Positions 54,485 through 64,000 of a stretch of 64,000 bases of DNA are shown piece after piece. The DNA comes from Pseudothauera lacus. GTDB lineage: Bacteria; Pseudomonadota; Gammaproteobacteria; Burkholderiales; Rhodocyclaceae. The stretch lies in the NCBI RefSeq assembly GCF_003034845.1, contig NZ_PZKC01000001.1, positions 186,001-250,000 of the forward strand, given 5' to 3'. Below the pieces are notes generated by a model. The model had not been told where the DNA came from, did not search any database, and saw nothing but the letters and a program-made list of their open reading frames with translations. The position numbers and the translations under genes were made by a program. Position 1 is the first letter of the stretch, and each line of letters begins with the position of its first letter.

Positions 54485-55447
54485 TCAGGTCGACGCTGCG
54501 GCGGCGGCAGCGACCTCGACGCGGTTGCGGCCATTCTTCTTGGCCTCGTAGAGCGCCGCATCGGCACTCTTGAGCAGGCGAACAAAGCCGTTGTCGTCGC
54601 CACGGGCGGGGTACTCACAGGCCAGGCCGAGGCTCAGCGTCACCACCCGCGACACCGCCGAGAAGCGGTGGGTGATGGCCAGCCCCTGGACGGCCTCGCG
54701 CAGCGCCTCGGCAACCGCCCGCGCACCAGTCTGGTCGGTATCGGGAAGGATGGCGGCGAACTCCTCGCCGCCATAGCGCGCCACCATGTCGGAAGGCCGA
54801 TGCAGGGTTTCGGCCAGCGTGCGGGCGACGGCCTTCAGGCACTCGTCGCCGACCTGATGCCCGTAGTTGTCGTTGAAGGGCTTGAAGAAATCCACGTCCA
54901 TCAGCAACAAGGTCAGCGGCCGGCCGTCGCGCGCGCAGCGCCGCCATTCCTTCAGCAGGGTCTCGTCGAAGCGGCGGCGGTTGGCGATGCCGGTGAGGCC
55001 ATCGGCCGAGGACAGGCGGGTGAGCTCGCGATTGGCCTCATCGAGCTTGCGGGTCAGCACCAGCAGCGAGTAGCGCATCTGCGCGATACGCTGCATGGCG
55101 CGTACCTTGGCCTTCAGCACCACCTCGGAGACCGGTTTGATGAGGTAATCGTCACCGCCGACCTCGATGCCGCGCTGCAGGTCTTCATCACTGGTGCGCG
55201 CGGTGAGGAAGAGGATGGGGGTCCACTCGCCGTCGCGTTCGAGCTGGCGCAGGCGCTGGGCGACCTCGAAGCCATCCAGTCCGGGCATGATGATGTCGAG
55301 CAGGACGAGATCCGGACGCTCGCGCTTGAAAGCCTCGATGCCGGACTCACCATCGCGCGCATGCACCGCCTCCAACCCCATCTTGCCAAGCTGGTGGCAG
55401 ACCAGGGTCGCACTGGTGAGCGTATCCTCGATGACCAGAGCCTTCAT
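54485..55447 (-). CDS. Response regulator diguanylate cyclase (REC-GGDEF)
   Basis: 320 aa. The N-terminal receiver has phospho-Asp51 (DLVLLDIIMPGLDG) and KPVSE, followed by a short helix and a GGDEF domain with the active GGEEF at 226-230. An RxxD inhibitory site (RPSD, 217-220) lies exactly five residues before it, so product feedback should be intact. It makes cyclic di-GMP on phosphorylation. No kinase is adjacent. It is divergent from the transglycosylase gene. Confidence 0.92.
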   Translation of the reverse strand: MKALVIEDTLTSATLVCHQLGKMGLEAVHARDGESGIEAFKRERPDLVLLDIIMPGLDGFEVAQRLRQLERDGEWTPILFLTARTSDEDLQRGIEVGGDDYLIKPVSEVVLKAKVRAMQRIAQMRYSLLVLTRKLDEANRELTRLSSADGLTGIANRRRFDETLLKEWRRCARDGRPLTLLLMDVDFFKPFNDNYGHQVGDECLKAVARTLAETLHRPSDMVARYGGEEFAAILPDTDQTGARAVAEALREAVQGLAITHRFSAVSRVVTLSLGLACEYPARGDDNGFVRLLKSADAALYEAKKNGRNRVEVAAAAAAST

Positions 55448-55601
55448 GAACAGGCACTTTCCGCAGTCGTGCTAAGGGCGTAATCGTAGCAGGTGAACCC
55501 CGCATCGTTGTTAGTTTCAGGGCCTCTCGCACGCATAATTTGACCTATATCCACGACACTCGTTAGACTGCCGTCCTGTTTTGGCCAAAAGCATCTCATC
55601 C

Positions 55602-56852
55602 ATGGCGCCAACCGTCGTCCGCATCGCCCTTGCCCTCAGCCTCGTGCAGGCCGGAACGGGTTTCGCCGGCGACACGCCCGCTGCCCCCACCCAGCTTGCC
55701 ATGCTGGGCCATGGCCTGAACGCCCAAATCCCTGCACAGCCTGGCTCCGCAGCAGCCGTCGACCTGGTCACGCCCCTGCCGCGCGTGCTGACGCTTGACC
55801 TCACCCGCGACGCCAACGACATCTGGGACCGCATCCGCCGCGGCTTCGCCATGGCCGACCTCGACAGCGAGCGAGTGGCCCATTACGAGCAGTTCTACCT
55901 CGAACGTCCGCGCTTCCTGCAACAGGTATTCACCCGCGGCGGACGCTACCTCTACCACATCATCAACGAGCTCGAACAGCGCGGCCTGCCGGCCGAACTA
56001 GCGCTGCTGCCGATGGTGGAGAGCAACTACAACCCGCTCGCCTACTCCCGCGCCCATGCTTCGGGCCTCTGGCAGTTCATTCCGTCCACCGGCCGTCACT
56101 ACAGCCTGACCCAGGACAAATGGGTGGACGAACGCCGCGACATCGTCGCCTCCACCGATGCCGCGCTCAGCTATCTGCAGCACATCTACGAGATGCATGG
56201 CGACTGGCACCTCGCCCTGGCCTCCTACAACTGGGGAGAAGGTGCGGTCGGGCGCGCCCGGCAGCGCAACGAGAGCGCCGGTCTGCCGACCGAGTACCGC
56301 GACCTGCGCATGCCCAGCGAGACGGCCAACTACGTGCCCAAGCTGCAGGCGCTGAAGAACATCGTCCTCAACCCCGAGCGCTTCGGCTTCGAGCTGCCCT
56401 ACGTGCCCAACCGCCCGCACTTCGTCACCGTGGAATCCCCGGTCGGCGTTGATCTGGCCACCGCTGCACATCTCGCGGAGATGTCCATCGAGGATTTTGT
56501 CGCCCTCAACCCGTCTTTCAACCGCCCCGTGATCACCCGCGCCGGCCATCAACTGGTGGTACCGGTCAGCGTCTCCGAACGTTTCGTCGAGCGCCTGCAG
56601 ACCCTTGCCGAATCCGCCCCGGGATGGACGACCTACCGCCTCAAGCGTGGTGAAAGCCTGGAAAGCGTTGCCCGCCGCCACCGCCTTACGCTCACCCAGC
56701 TACGGGAGCTCAACGGCCTTGGCAGTCGTGTGCGTGTCACCACCGGCCACGCCCTGCTCGTCCCCGACGGCGCCGATCCGCGCGGCGCCCTCGCCGCAGC
56801 CAGCACCATTCCCCTGCAGGTACGCGCTGCAGCAACGCAAAGAAGGCGCTGA
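55602..56852 (+). CDS. MltD-like lytic transglycosylase with LysM
   Basis: 416-aa exported protein. A signal peptide is near the start (RIALALSLVQAGTGFAG). The SLT catalytic domain lies at about 120-260 with Glu140 (LLPMVESNYNPLAYSRAHAS), GLWQFIPSTGRHYSL and ALASYNWGEGAVGRA. A C-terminal LysM repeat is at about 347-390 (YRLKRGESLESVARRHRLTL). It cleaves peptidoglycan glycan strands. The ATG 55602 is preferred over TTG 55581. Confidence 0.9.
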   Translation: MAPTVVRIALALSLVQAGTGFAGDTPAAPTQLAMLGHGLNAQIPAQPGSAAAVDLVTPLPRVLTLDLTRDANDIWDRIRRGFAMADLDSERVAHYEQFYLERPRFLQQVFTRGGRYLYHIINELEQRGLPAELALLPMVESNYNPLAYSRAHASGLWQFIPSTGRHYSLTQDKWVDERRDIVASTDAALSYLQHIYEMHGDWHLALASYNWGEGAVGRARQRNESAGLPTEYRDLRMPSETANYVPKLQALKNIVLNPERFGFELPYVPNRPHFVTVESPVGVDLATAAHLAEMSIEDFVALNPSFNRPVITRAGHQLVVPVSVSERFVERLQTLAESAPGWTTYRLKRGESLESVARRHRLTLTQLRELNGLGSRVRVTTGHALLVPDGADPRGALAAASTIPLQVRAAATQRRR

Positions 56853-56870
56853 CTCGCTCAGAAGCCGCAC

Positions 56871-57608
56871 TCAATCATCAAGTGGCACGGCGACCAGGGC
56901 ACTCACCCATACGGGTCGATCACTGTCGGGGTAAATGACGCGGAACCAGTCGTCGCGGCGTTCCAGCACTTCCAGGGTCTCGCCTGCCCGCGCCTGCGCG
57001 GCAATGCCGGCAGCGGTATCGGGCTCGCTGCGCAGATTGGCGGTTGCGGCGCGGATGCGTACATTGGGCAGCAGACGGCGGGCGCTCTGCGCGCTGTCCT
57101 TCAGCACCGCCAGACCCCCATCGTCGATCGCACGCAGCAACCAGTCTAGCGCCCGCCGGGCATCCCGCCGCACACCGAGGCCGTCGGCATGCAGTGCGGC
57201 CATGCGTAGCTGGCTGGCGACATGCCCGGCCTCCGCAGCCTTGCCGTACCACACCGCTGCCGCACCCATGTCAGCCAGACTGACCACACCAAACTCATAC
57301 AGTGCGCCGAGCGCCGCCATCGCCTCGACATCGCCGCCACGCGCAGCGCTTATCACCTCGCGGGCGCTGTCGAGCAGCCCGAACGCTGCTTCGGCATCGA
57401 CCGCATGCAGCGCCATCAGCGCCGCCGAGCGCAGCTCGCGGCGTCCCGGCAGCGCTTCAGGCTCTTCCACCGGCGCGAGCTGATGAGGCGCCAGCATCGC
57501 CACCTGCATCCCCACCCGCTCGCCGGCCCCCGTTGCCGGCAGGCAGGCGAGCGCCAGCGCACCGCTGAGCAGCGCGGCAAGTGGCAAGGGACGAAGGCGG
57601 GCTCTCAT
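56871..57608 (-). CDS. Exported Sel1-repeat / SH3-domain protein
   Basis: 245 aa. It has a signal peptide (LPLAALLSGALALACLPATG), then about two Sel1/TPR-like repeats (EAMAALGALYEFGVVSLADM; AEAGHVASQLRMAALHADGL) and a C-terminal bacterial SH3 domain (RAATANLRSEPDTAAGIAAQ; DDWFRVIYPDSDRPVWVSAL). Both modules mediate protein or wall contacts. It is convergent with the transglycosylase gene, which may be functional company. The ATG 57608 has an AGG at proper distance. Confidence 0.75.
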   Translation of the reverse strand: MRARLRPLPLAALLSGALALACLPATGAGERVGMQVAMLAPHQLAPVEEPEALPGRRELRSAALMALHAVDAEAAFGLLDSAREVISAARGGDVEAMAALGALYEFGVVSLADMGAAAVWYGKAAEAGHVASQLRMAALHADGLGVRRDARRALDWLLRAIDDGGLAVLKDSAQSARRLLPNVRIRAATANLRSEPDTAAGIAAQARAGETLEVLERRDDWFRVIYPDSDRPVWVSALVAVPLDD

Positions 57609-57638
57609 GTCAGGCATCCTGATCCTGTCGTTTTCCCC

Positions 57639-57664
57639 GGGGAGTTTCTGGGATGAAACCCCCC
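57639..57664. promoter_or_regulatory. GC-rich hairpin in the leader of the Sel1/SH3 gene
   Basis: GGGGAGTTTC (57639-57648) pairs with GAAACCCCCC (57655-57664) apart from one position, over a 6-nt loop. It lies about 30-56 bp upstream of the ATG, next to AT-rich DNA (57671-57745) that probably holds the promoter. Function unknown. Confidence 0.35.
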
Positions 57665-57748
57665 AAGGCATTTTGCTGTTTTTGTCATTTTAGTCAGCAT
57701 TTTCACAAATTAACAGGATGCCGAGTTTTTCTACATTCTGATCAGTAT

Positions 57749-58519
57749 CTATTTCAGATTTGCCGCATCCGCCACAGCCCATAAATCCCCAGCACTACAG
57801 CACTGCAGGCGGTAGCCGACGCCGGAAAGGGTGACGATGGGGTCGGGTTGACCGTGCTGCGCAAGCTTCCTGCGCAACCGATAAACCAGTGCGGTGACCG
57901 TCTCCGGATTGCTCACCCGGGCGACCTCAGCAAGACGGTCGAGGAGGCGGTCACGGCTCACCACGCCCGCGCGCGCGCTGGCCAGCATATGGAGGAGTTC
58001 GTACTCGGCGCGGGTCAGCTGGATTCTGTGTCCATCGGCATGCACGACGGCACGCAACGCTTCGTCGATACGCCAGCCGCAGAACGCCGGCAGCGCGCCC
58101 GCGCCAAGATATTCCACCTGCGGCCGGCGGCGGCGCAGCGCGTTGCGGATGCGCAATTCCAGTTCCCTGGCGCTGAAGGGCTTGGCGATGTAGTCGTCGG
58201 CGCCGATCTCCAGCGAACGCTCGCGGCTGAAGCCGTCCTCGCGCCCGGAAACAACGAAGAGCAAGGTGTCCGCACGCTGTCGCAGGGCGGCGAGCAGATC
58301 GAGTCCGTCACAGTCGGGCAGATTGAGGTCGAGGAGGATGAGGTCGAAGGAGGACTCTGCGATGGCGGCGCGAAACTCGCCGCCGTTGACGGCTCCCCTG
58401 ACGCGGTATCCGGCCAGTGCCAGATACTCACGCATCACCTCATACAGTGCCGTGTCGTCCTCGACGATGAGGATGCACGCTTGCGGTACTGCCTGGGGTA
58501 CCCGCTCTTCGCCCTTCAT
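57749..58519 (-). CDS. OmpR/PhoB-family response regulator, orphan
   Basis: 256 aa. The receiver has EDD near residue 20, phospho-Asp in FDLILLDLNLPDCDG, and Lys in IAKPFSARE. The C-terminal winged helix has QLTRAEYELLHMLASARAGV and ETVTALVYRLRRKLAQHGQP, and a C-terminal tail of about 17 residues follows the usual end. ATG 58519 is preferred over GTG 58540. No kinase gene is next to it; the haemerythrin gene lies 59 bp upstream on the same strand. Confidence 0.87.
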   Translation of the reverse strand: MKGEERVPQAVPQACILIVEDDTALYEVMREYLALAGYRVRGAVNGGEFRAAIAESSFDLILLDLNLPDCDGLDLLAALRQRADTLLFVVSGREDGFSRERSLEIGADDYIAKPFSARELELRIRNALRRRRPQVEYLGAGALPAFCGWRIDEALRAVVHADGHRIQLTRAEYELLHMLASARAGVVSRDRLLDRLAEVARVSNPETVTALVYRLRRKLAQHGQPDPIVTLSGVGYRLQCCSAGDLWAVADAANLK

Positions 58520-58578
58520 CTGTCCAGTTCCCTGTCCCACCGCAACCTGGCGGGGAGATCTGCCTCAAGACGCCTGTT

Positions 58579-59013
58579 TCAGAATACCTTGCTCTTGATA
58601 AACAGCTCGCGCATGCCCGTATCGACCTTGACGACGTGATCGAGCAGCCAGGAGCGCAGAAACTGGCTGACGTGCTCGCTGTGCTGGCGCACCGCAGCCT
58701 GTGGATCGTCGCTGTCGACGATGGCCTGCTCGACGGTCTTGCGCAGCAGTTTCAGGCTGTCGAGCAGCTTGCGGTGCTCGCCCTTGTGCTCGTCGAGGTG
58801 GCGATAGCCCCAGGCGACCTGGATCTTCTCCTCGCGTTCGAAATGCTCGTGGGCGTAGCGTTCGAGTTCATCGAAGGCCATCGAAAGCTGTTCGATGTGT
58901 TCGGGATGGCGCAGGACCAGTTCTACGGTGTTGACGAGATAGATCAGCAACTGGTGATCGGCGTCGATCTCCGGATGGCCGATGGCCAGCTGCTTGCGCC
59001 AGAAGATTGCCAA
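58579..59013 (-). CDS. Bacteriohaemerythrin
   Basis: 144-aa four-helix di-iron protein. Metal ligands are visible: GHPEIDADHQLLI, HEHFEREEKIQ, HLDEHKGEHRKL and the late LLDHVVKVD. It binds O2 and may serve storage or sensing. The start is TTG at 59013 with a strong GAGGAG seven bases upstream. A 308-bp repeat element ends 28 bp upstream of the start codon and separates the gene from any older promoter. Confidence 0.9.
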   Translation of the reverse strand: MAIFWRKQLAIGHPEIDADHQLLIYLVNTVELVLRHPEHIEQLSMAFDELERYAHEHFEREEKIQVAWGYRHLDEHKGEHRKLLDSLKLLRKTVEQAIVDSDDPQAAVRQHSEHVSQFLRSWLLDHVVKVDTGMRELFIKSKVF

Positions 59014-59040
59014 GACGGACTCCTCAGCGGGAAATTGATG

Positions 59041-59348
59041 ATCCTAGAAACCGCAGTTGGACGTGTTCGAGTGTGCGTCTGGCGAGCCGTCTGGCAAGGC
59101 GAGACGACTCGGCATGGTCTTCCACGGCCGGATTTGCACATCCGACCGGCTCCGGCGGCGCGGCGCATGCGCCGCGAAACCCCGCCTCCGCCCCTGCAAG
59201 GAGGAGCAACGCAGCCAGGCGGCTCGCCAGGCGTGCAATCGGACACGTAGCGGACTCACCCACCGGGTGAAAGTCGTCATCAGCACACATTCCAAGCCAT
59301 GTATGGCATTCGAGGTCATTTGGAGCGATCAACTGCGGTTTCTAGGAT
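59041..59348. mobile_element. 308-bp MITE-like element with 19-bp perfect terminal inverted repeats
   Basis: The left end ATCCTAGAAACCGCAGTTG (59041-59059) is repeated exactly in reverse complement at 59330-59348. The interior codes for no recognisable transposase. It contains an 18-bp perfect palindrome (59159-59176) and shorter dyads, as expected for a folded non-autonomous element. No clear target duplication is visible at the edges. It fills the gap between the haemerythrin and ABC transporter genes. The remaining 59349-59435 shows nothing further. Mobility is inferred. Confidence 0.7.
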
Positions 59349-59435
59349 GATTGCACGAGGATAGCGGCAGCAGGCGCGGACGTCATGAATGAAAGCTGAA
59401 CGAGCGTGACGATTTGAACATCAGCGCGCACTTAT

Positions 59436-61476
<2,041 letters not shown>

Positions 61477-61502
<26 letters not shown>

Positions 61503-61962
61503 GGACGTGGCCGTGGGCGATTTCCTCGGCACTGGCCGGGCGCACTTCAGCGACGGTAATGTCGAACACCAGCGCCATCCCGGCCAGCGGGTGATTGCCG
61601 TCGACCACTACCTTGCCGTCGGCGATGTCGGTAATGCGGTAGAGCATCTCTTCCTCGCCGTCATCGGTGACGCGCTCGAAGGACATGCCGATCTCGATGT
61701 TGTCGGGGAACAGCGCAGCGTCCTCGATCAGCACCAGTTCTTCCTCGTAGGGCCCGAAGGCGTCCTCGGGCTGCAGCTTGACCTGGAACTGCTCGCCCAC
61801 CGGCTTGCCCTGCAGCACCTCTTCGAGCACCGGGAAGATGCCGTCGTAGCCGCCGTGCAGGTAGACCAGGGGGTGGGCGCCGTCGTCGATCATGTTGCCG
61901 TCCGGGTCACGCACGGTGTAGTTGAGGGTTACGACGGTGTTCTTGGCGATTTGCGCTTGCAT
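61477..61962 (-). CDS. slyD: FKBP-type peptidyl-prolyl isomerase SlyD
   Basis: 161 aa. The FKBP domain (KNTVVTLNYTVRDPDGNMID start) contains an inserted IF chaperone domain at about 70-130 (EDAFGPYEEELVLIEDAALF). The tail GHVHGEGGHHH is a short His-rich metal-binding end as in SlyD. It is a cytoplasmic chaperone and nickel-handling factor. It overlaps the bcp gene end by 34 nt and the ABC gene start by 26 nt. Confidence 0.88.
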
Positions 61963-62435
61963 GATTGGGTTTCCAGTTCCTTGACCAGTTCAAAGACCGC
62001 GGCGGCATGGCCGCGGGGCGTGACATCGTGGAGCGCGTGGCGGATCACGCCCTGTTTGTCGATGACGAAGGTCGTCCGCCGCACGCCCATCTTCTTCACA
62101 CCGTCGACCTCCTTCTGCTGCCAGACGTCGTACAGCCTGCACACCTCGGTATCGGGATCCGACAGCAGGCGCACCGACAGTCCGTGCTGATCGCGGAACT
62201 CGGCGTGGGTGAGACAGTCGTCGGGGCTGACGCCCACCACGATGCAGTCATGACGGGCAAAATCGCCTTCATGGTCGCCGAAATCGGCGGCCTGCAGCGT
62301 GCAGCCCGGCGTGTTGTCGCGTGGATAGAAATAAAGCACCACATGATGCCGGCCGCGCTCGGCGGCCAGTTCGAACATTTCCATGTCCGCATCCGGCAGT
62401 GCGAATGGTGGTGCGATGTCTCCGCTCTGCAGCAT
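61929..62435 (-). CDS. bcp: Thioredoxin-dependent peroxiredoxin (Bcp/PrxQ)
   Basis: 168-aa PrxQ-type peroxidase. The peroxidatic Cys is C45 in RDNTPGCTLQAADF. The usual resolving Cys five residues on (C50 of E. coli Bcp) is Ala here, so it is either a 1-Cys enzyme or uses another Cys (for example that in CRLYDVW). It reduces peroxides with thioredoxin. The stop lies 34 nt inside slyD. Confidence 0.88.
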   Translation of the reverse strand: MLQSGDIAPPFALPDADMEMFELAAERGRHHVVLYFYPRDNTPGCTLQAADFGDHEGDFARHDCIVVGVSPDDCLTHAEFRDQHGLSVRLLSDPDTEVCRLYDVWQQKEVDGVKKMGVRRTTFVIDKQGVIRHALHDVTPRGHAAAVFELVKELETQSCKRKSPRTPS

Positions 62436-62545
62436 GGGCTCCTCCCTGACGTGCGGACGATTCTAGCAGACTGTCGGCGTCGGGCGTTCGTGCCGGCACG
62501 GCACCCAAGGCTTTCCCGGCGCAAGACTCGACGGCGGCACATCAA

Positions 62546-62561
62546 CTGTTTAAACTTACAC
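62546..62561 (+). promoter_or_regulatory. LexA-box-like site upstream of lexA
   Basis: CTGTTTAAACTTACAC (62546-62561) fits the E. coli SOS box CTGT-N8-ACAG in all but the last base, 57 bp before the lexA start. Binding is inferred; LexA paralogues in imuAB cassettes may use other motifs. Confidence 0.55.
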
Positions 62562-62617
62562 CGAGCAAGCACAAAGCCACAGACCGCCCTGCCGCCATCT
62601 CAGCCGGAACAGCCGCC

Positions 62618-63223
62618 ATGCCGCCGCACACCACCGACCTCACCGCCCGCCAGCTGGAAATCCTCGACTTCATCCGCAGCACCGTCGATGACAGCGGCCG
62701 TCCGCCCACCCGCCTCGAACTGTGTGCAGCCTTCGGCTTCCGCTCCCCCAATGCAGCCGAATCGCACCTGCGCGCACTGGCTGCCAAGGGCGCCATCGAA
62801 CTCGACGAAGGGCGCGCACGCGGCATCCGCCTGCCCGGCGGCAGCGGTCTGCCACTGGTTGGCCGGGTGGCCGCAGGCAGCCCCATCCTCGCCACTGAAC
62901 ACGTCGAAGCGCGTTTCCAGCTCGATCCCGGGCTGTTCACCCCGCGTGCCGATTACCTGCTGCGCGTGCGCGGCATGAGCATGCGCGACGCCGGCATCCT
63001 CGAAGGCGACCTCATCGCCGTACACCGGCAGCAAGAAGCGCGCAACGGCCAGATCGTCGTCGCCCGCGTCGATGACGAAGTCACCGTGAAGACCTTCCGG
63101 CGCCGTGGCGCACAGGTCGAACTGCTCCCCGCCAACCCCGACTTCGCCCCCATCGTGCTCGGTGCCGGCAGCGCCGCGCTGAGCATCGAGGGCATCATGG
63201 TCGGCCTCATCCGCAACGGCTGA
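62618..63223 (+). CDS. lexA: SOS repressor LexA
   Basis: 201 aa. The N-terminal winged HTH has [20 protein letters not shown] and [20 protein letters not shown]. The autocleavage site is Ala86-Gly87 (GRVAAGSP). The Ser121/Lys158 dyad lies in [11 protein letters not shown] and [10 protein letters not shown]. It is self-cleaved on RecA filaments to release SOS genes. It heads a lexA-imuA-imuB cassette and may be a second LexA (LexA2) specific to it. Confidence 0.94.
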   Translation: MPPHTTDLTARQLEILDFIRSTVDDSGRPPTRLELCAAFGFRSPNAAESHLRALAAKGAIELDEGRARGIRLPGGSGLPLVGRVAAGSPILATEHVEARFQLDPGLFTPRADYLLRVRGMSMRDAGILEGDLIAVHRQQEARNGQIVVARVDDEVTVKTFRRRGAQVELLPANPDFAPIVLGAGSAALSIEGIMVGLIRNG

Positions 63224-63263
63224 GCCCGCCCCCACCGCGCCCACCGGAAAACAGGAGTGAGCC

Positions 63264-63974
63264 ATGGGCGCACCATCCGCCGCACTTGCCAGCCTGCCTG
63301 CCGGGCTGGTCTGGCAGGGCAACCAGCTTGCTGCCGCCAGCCGCCCTGCCCACCCCACCGGTTTTGCCGAACTCGACGCCGAACTGCCGGGCGGGGGCTG
63401 GCCGGGGGGTGCGCTCACCGAACTCATTGCCACGACTCCCGGCATCGGTGAGCTGAGCCTGCTGCTGCCGCTGATGCGGCGCACCGGCGCGCAGCAGTGG
63501 CTGGCCTTCATCGCCCCGCCGCTGCTGCCCTACGCACCAGCCCTGCATGCAGCGGGCGTCCCCCTCGAACGCGTGCTGCTGGTGCGCAACGGCGATGCCG
63601 CGCAGACCCAGTGGGCGATCCGCCAGGCCTGTTCCTCGGGCGCCTGCAGTGCAGTGCTGGCCTGGCCGGCGCAAACCGACAACGCCTCCCTGCGCCGCCT
63701 GCAGCTGGCCGCAGAGGCATCGGCCACCCCGCTCTTCCTCTTCCGCCCCCCGGCAGCTGCCGCCCAAGCCTCGCCAGCCGTCCTGCGCCTGCAGCTGAGC
63801 GCCGCCCCTGGCGGAGTCAGCATCCACATCCTCAAACGCCGCGGCCCGGCCGCCAGCGCAGCCCTGCACCTGCGCCTGCCCGCCCGCACCGATACCACTG
63901 CGCCGCCCCATGCTGTGGCTTGCCCTGCACCTGCCCGATCTGCCCCTGCAGGTATTTACCCGCGCTGCGCCTGA
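63264..63974 (+). CDS. imuA: Translesion synthesis accessory protein ImuA
   Basis: 236-aa RecA-like/SulA-related protein of the ImuA family. HPTGFAELDAELPGGGWPGG and ALTELIATTPGIGELSLLLP are seen at the start. It supports ImuB and DnaE2 in damage-induced mutagenesis. It begins 40 bp after lexA. Its 3' end overlaps the imuB start by 65 nt in a different frame. Confidence 0.88.
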   Translation: MGAPSAALASLPAGLVWQGNQLAAASRPAHPTGFAELDAELPGGGWPGGALTELIATTPGIGELSLLLPLMRRTGAQQWLAFIAPPLLPYAPALHAAGVPLERVLLVRNGDAAQTQWAIRQACSSGACSAVLAWPAQTDNASLRRLQLAAEASATPLFLFRPPAAAAQASPAVLRLQLSAAPGGVSIHILKRRGPAASAALHLRLPARTDTTAPPHAVACPAPARSAPAGIYPRCA

Positions 63975-64000
63975 CGACGCTGCCACTGCAGTCACCGTGC
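63910..64000 (+). CDS. imuB: Y-family polymerase-like protein ImuB, N-terminus only (cut by window edge)
   Basis: The last 91 bases read MLWLALHLPDLPLQVFTRAA, the conserved start of ImuB (MLWxxLHxPxLPLxxF). ImuB is a catalytically dead Y-family protein that links ImuA, DnaE2 and the beta clamp. Only 30 codons are inside the window. dnaE2 would be expected just beyond. Confidence 0.85.
   Translation, partial: MLWLALHLPDLPLQVFTRAAPDDAATAVTV

Overview
The window is a GC-rich chromosomal stretch of a betaproteobacterium. A Rhodocyclales organism (Azoarcus/Thauera-like) is the best guess. The grounds are the complete isc operon with iscX, the dapC-dapD-dapE-prmB cluster, the smc-zipA-ligA order, methylthioinosine phosphorylase, an ETF/acyl-CoA dehydrogenase cluster and the codon bias. 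No 16S rRNA is present to confirm this. Most of the window is tightly packed housekeeping DNA, with many 1-4 nt ATGA/GTGA/TGATG overlaps. I recognised no rRNA, tRNA or CRISPR array.

Layout. 1-4.7 kb: partial TetR regulator, etfB-etfA, a CbiM-like membrane protein and a large acyl-CoA dehydrogenase, closed by two hairpins. 4.75-10.1 kb (minus strand): yciB-yciI-bolA-parvulin as a chain of 4-nt overlaps, a truncated haemoglobin overlapping an ETHE1-like sulfur dioxygenase, and an OmpR/EnvZ-type two-component pair. 10.3-16.8 kb: tsaB-rimI-uracil-DNA glycosylase, lplT, a LysR regulator, radA and a DUF4124 protein. 16.9-19.7 kb: methylthioinosine phosphorylase and typA. 19.9-23.3 kb is the only clearly accessory stretch: a VapBC-like toxin-antitoxin pair, a decayed fragment that reads as the N-terminus of a DUF3375 (Wadjet JetA-type) protein, and a SWIM/SNF2 helicase. 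23.4-31 kb (minus): smc, zipA, ligA, galU. 31.2-37 kb (plus): dapC, dapD, a PilT/PilU ATPase, dapE, prmB and a single-domain response regulator. 37-43.7 kb (minus): iscR, a second cysteine desulfurase, iscS, iscU, iscA, hscB, hscA, fdx, iscX, with two IscR type-1-like sites on the iscR promoter. 43.8-54.3 kb: cysE, trmJ, suhB, mutS, a spermidine-synthase-like protein, an NqrM-like protein, a CBS protein, an FAD oxidoreductase, dnaQ-rnhA, a methyltransferase and gloB. 54.5-59 kb: a REC-GGDEF protein, a MltD-like transglycosylase, a Sel1/SH3 protein, an orphan response regulator and a bacteriohaemerythrin. 59.04-59.35 kb: a 308-bp MITE-like element with perfect 19-bp terminal inverted repeats. 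59.4-62.4 kb (minus): bcp, slyD and a fused oligopeptide-type ABC ATPase. 62.6-64 kb: lexA-imuA-imuB, an SOS mutagenesis cassette that runs off the right edge.

How it fits together. The isc block makes Fe-S clusters under IscR feedback, with cysE (cysteine supply) next to it. The dap genes make the lysine/peptidoglycan precursor. smc, zipA, ligA, mutS, radA, dnaQ, rnhA, udg and lexA-imuAB together make the region rich in genome-maintenance functions. I did not find a convincing complete novel system. The items most worth a second look are the SNF2/DUF3375-remnant/VapBC stretch, the 308-bp MITE-like element and the 18-bp inverted repeat beside rnhA.
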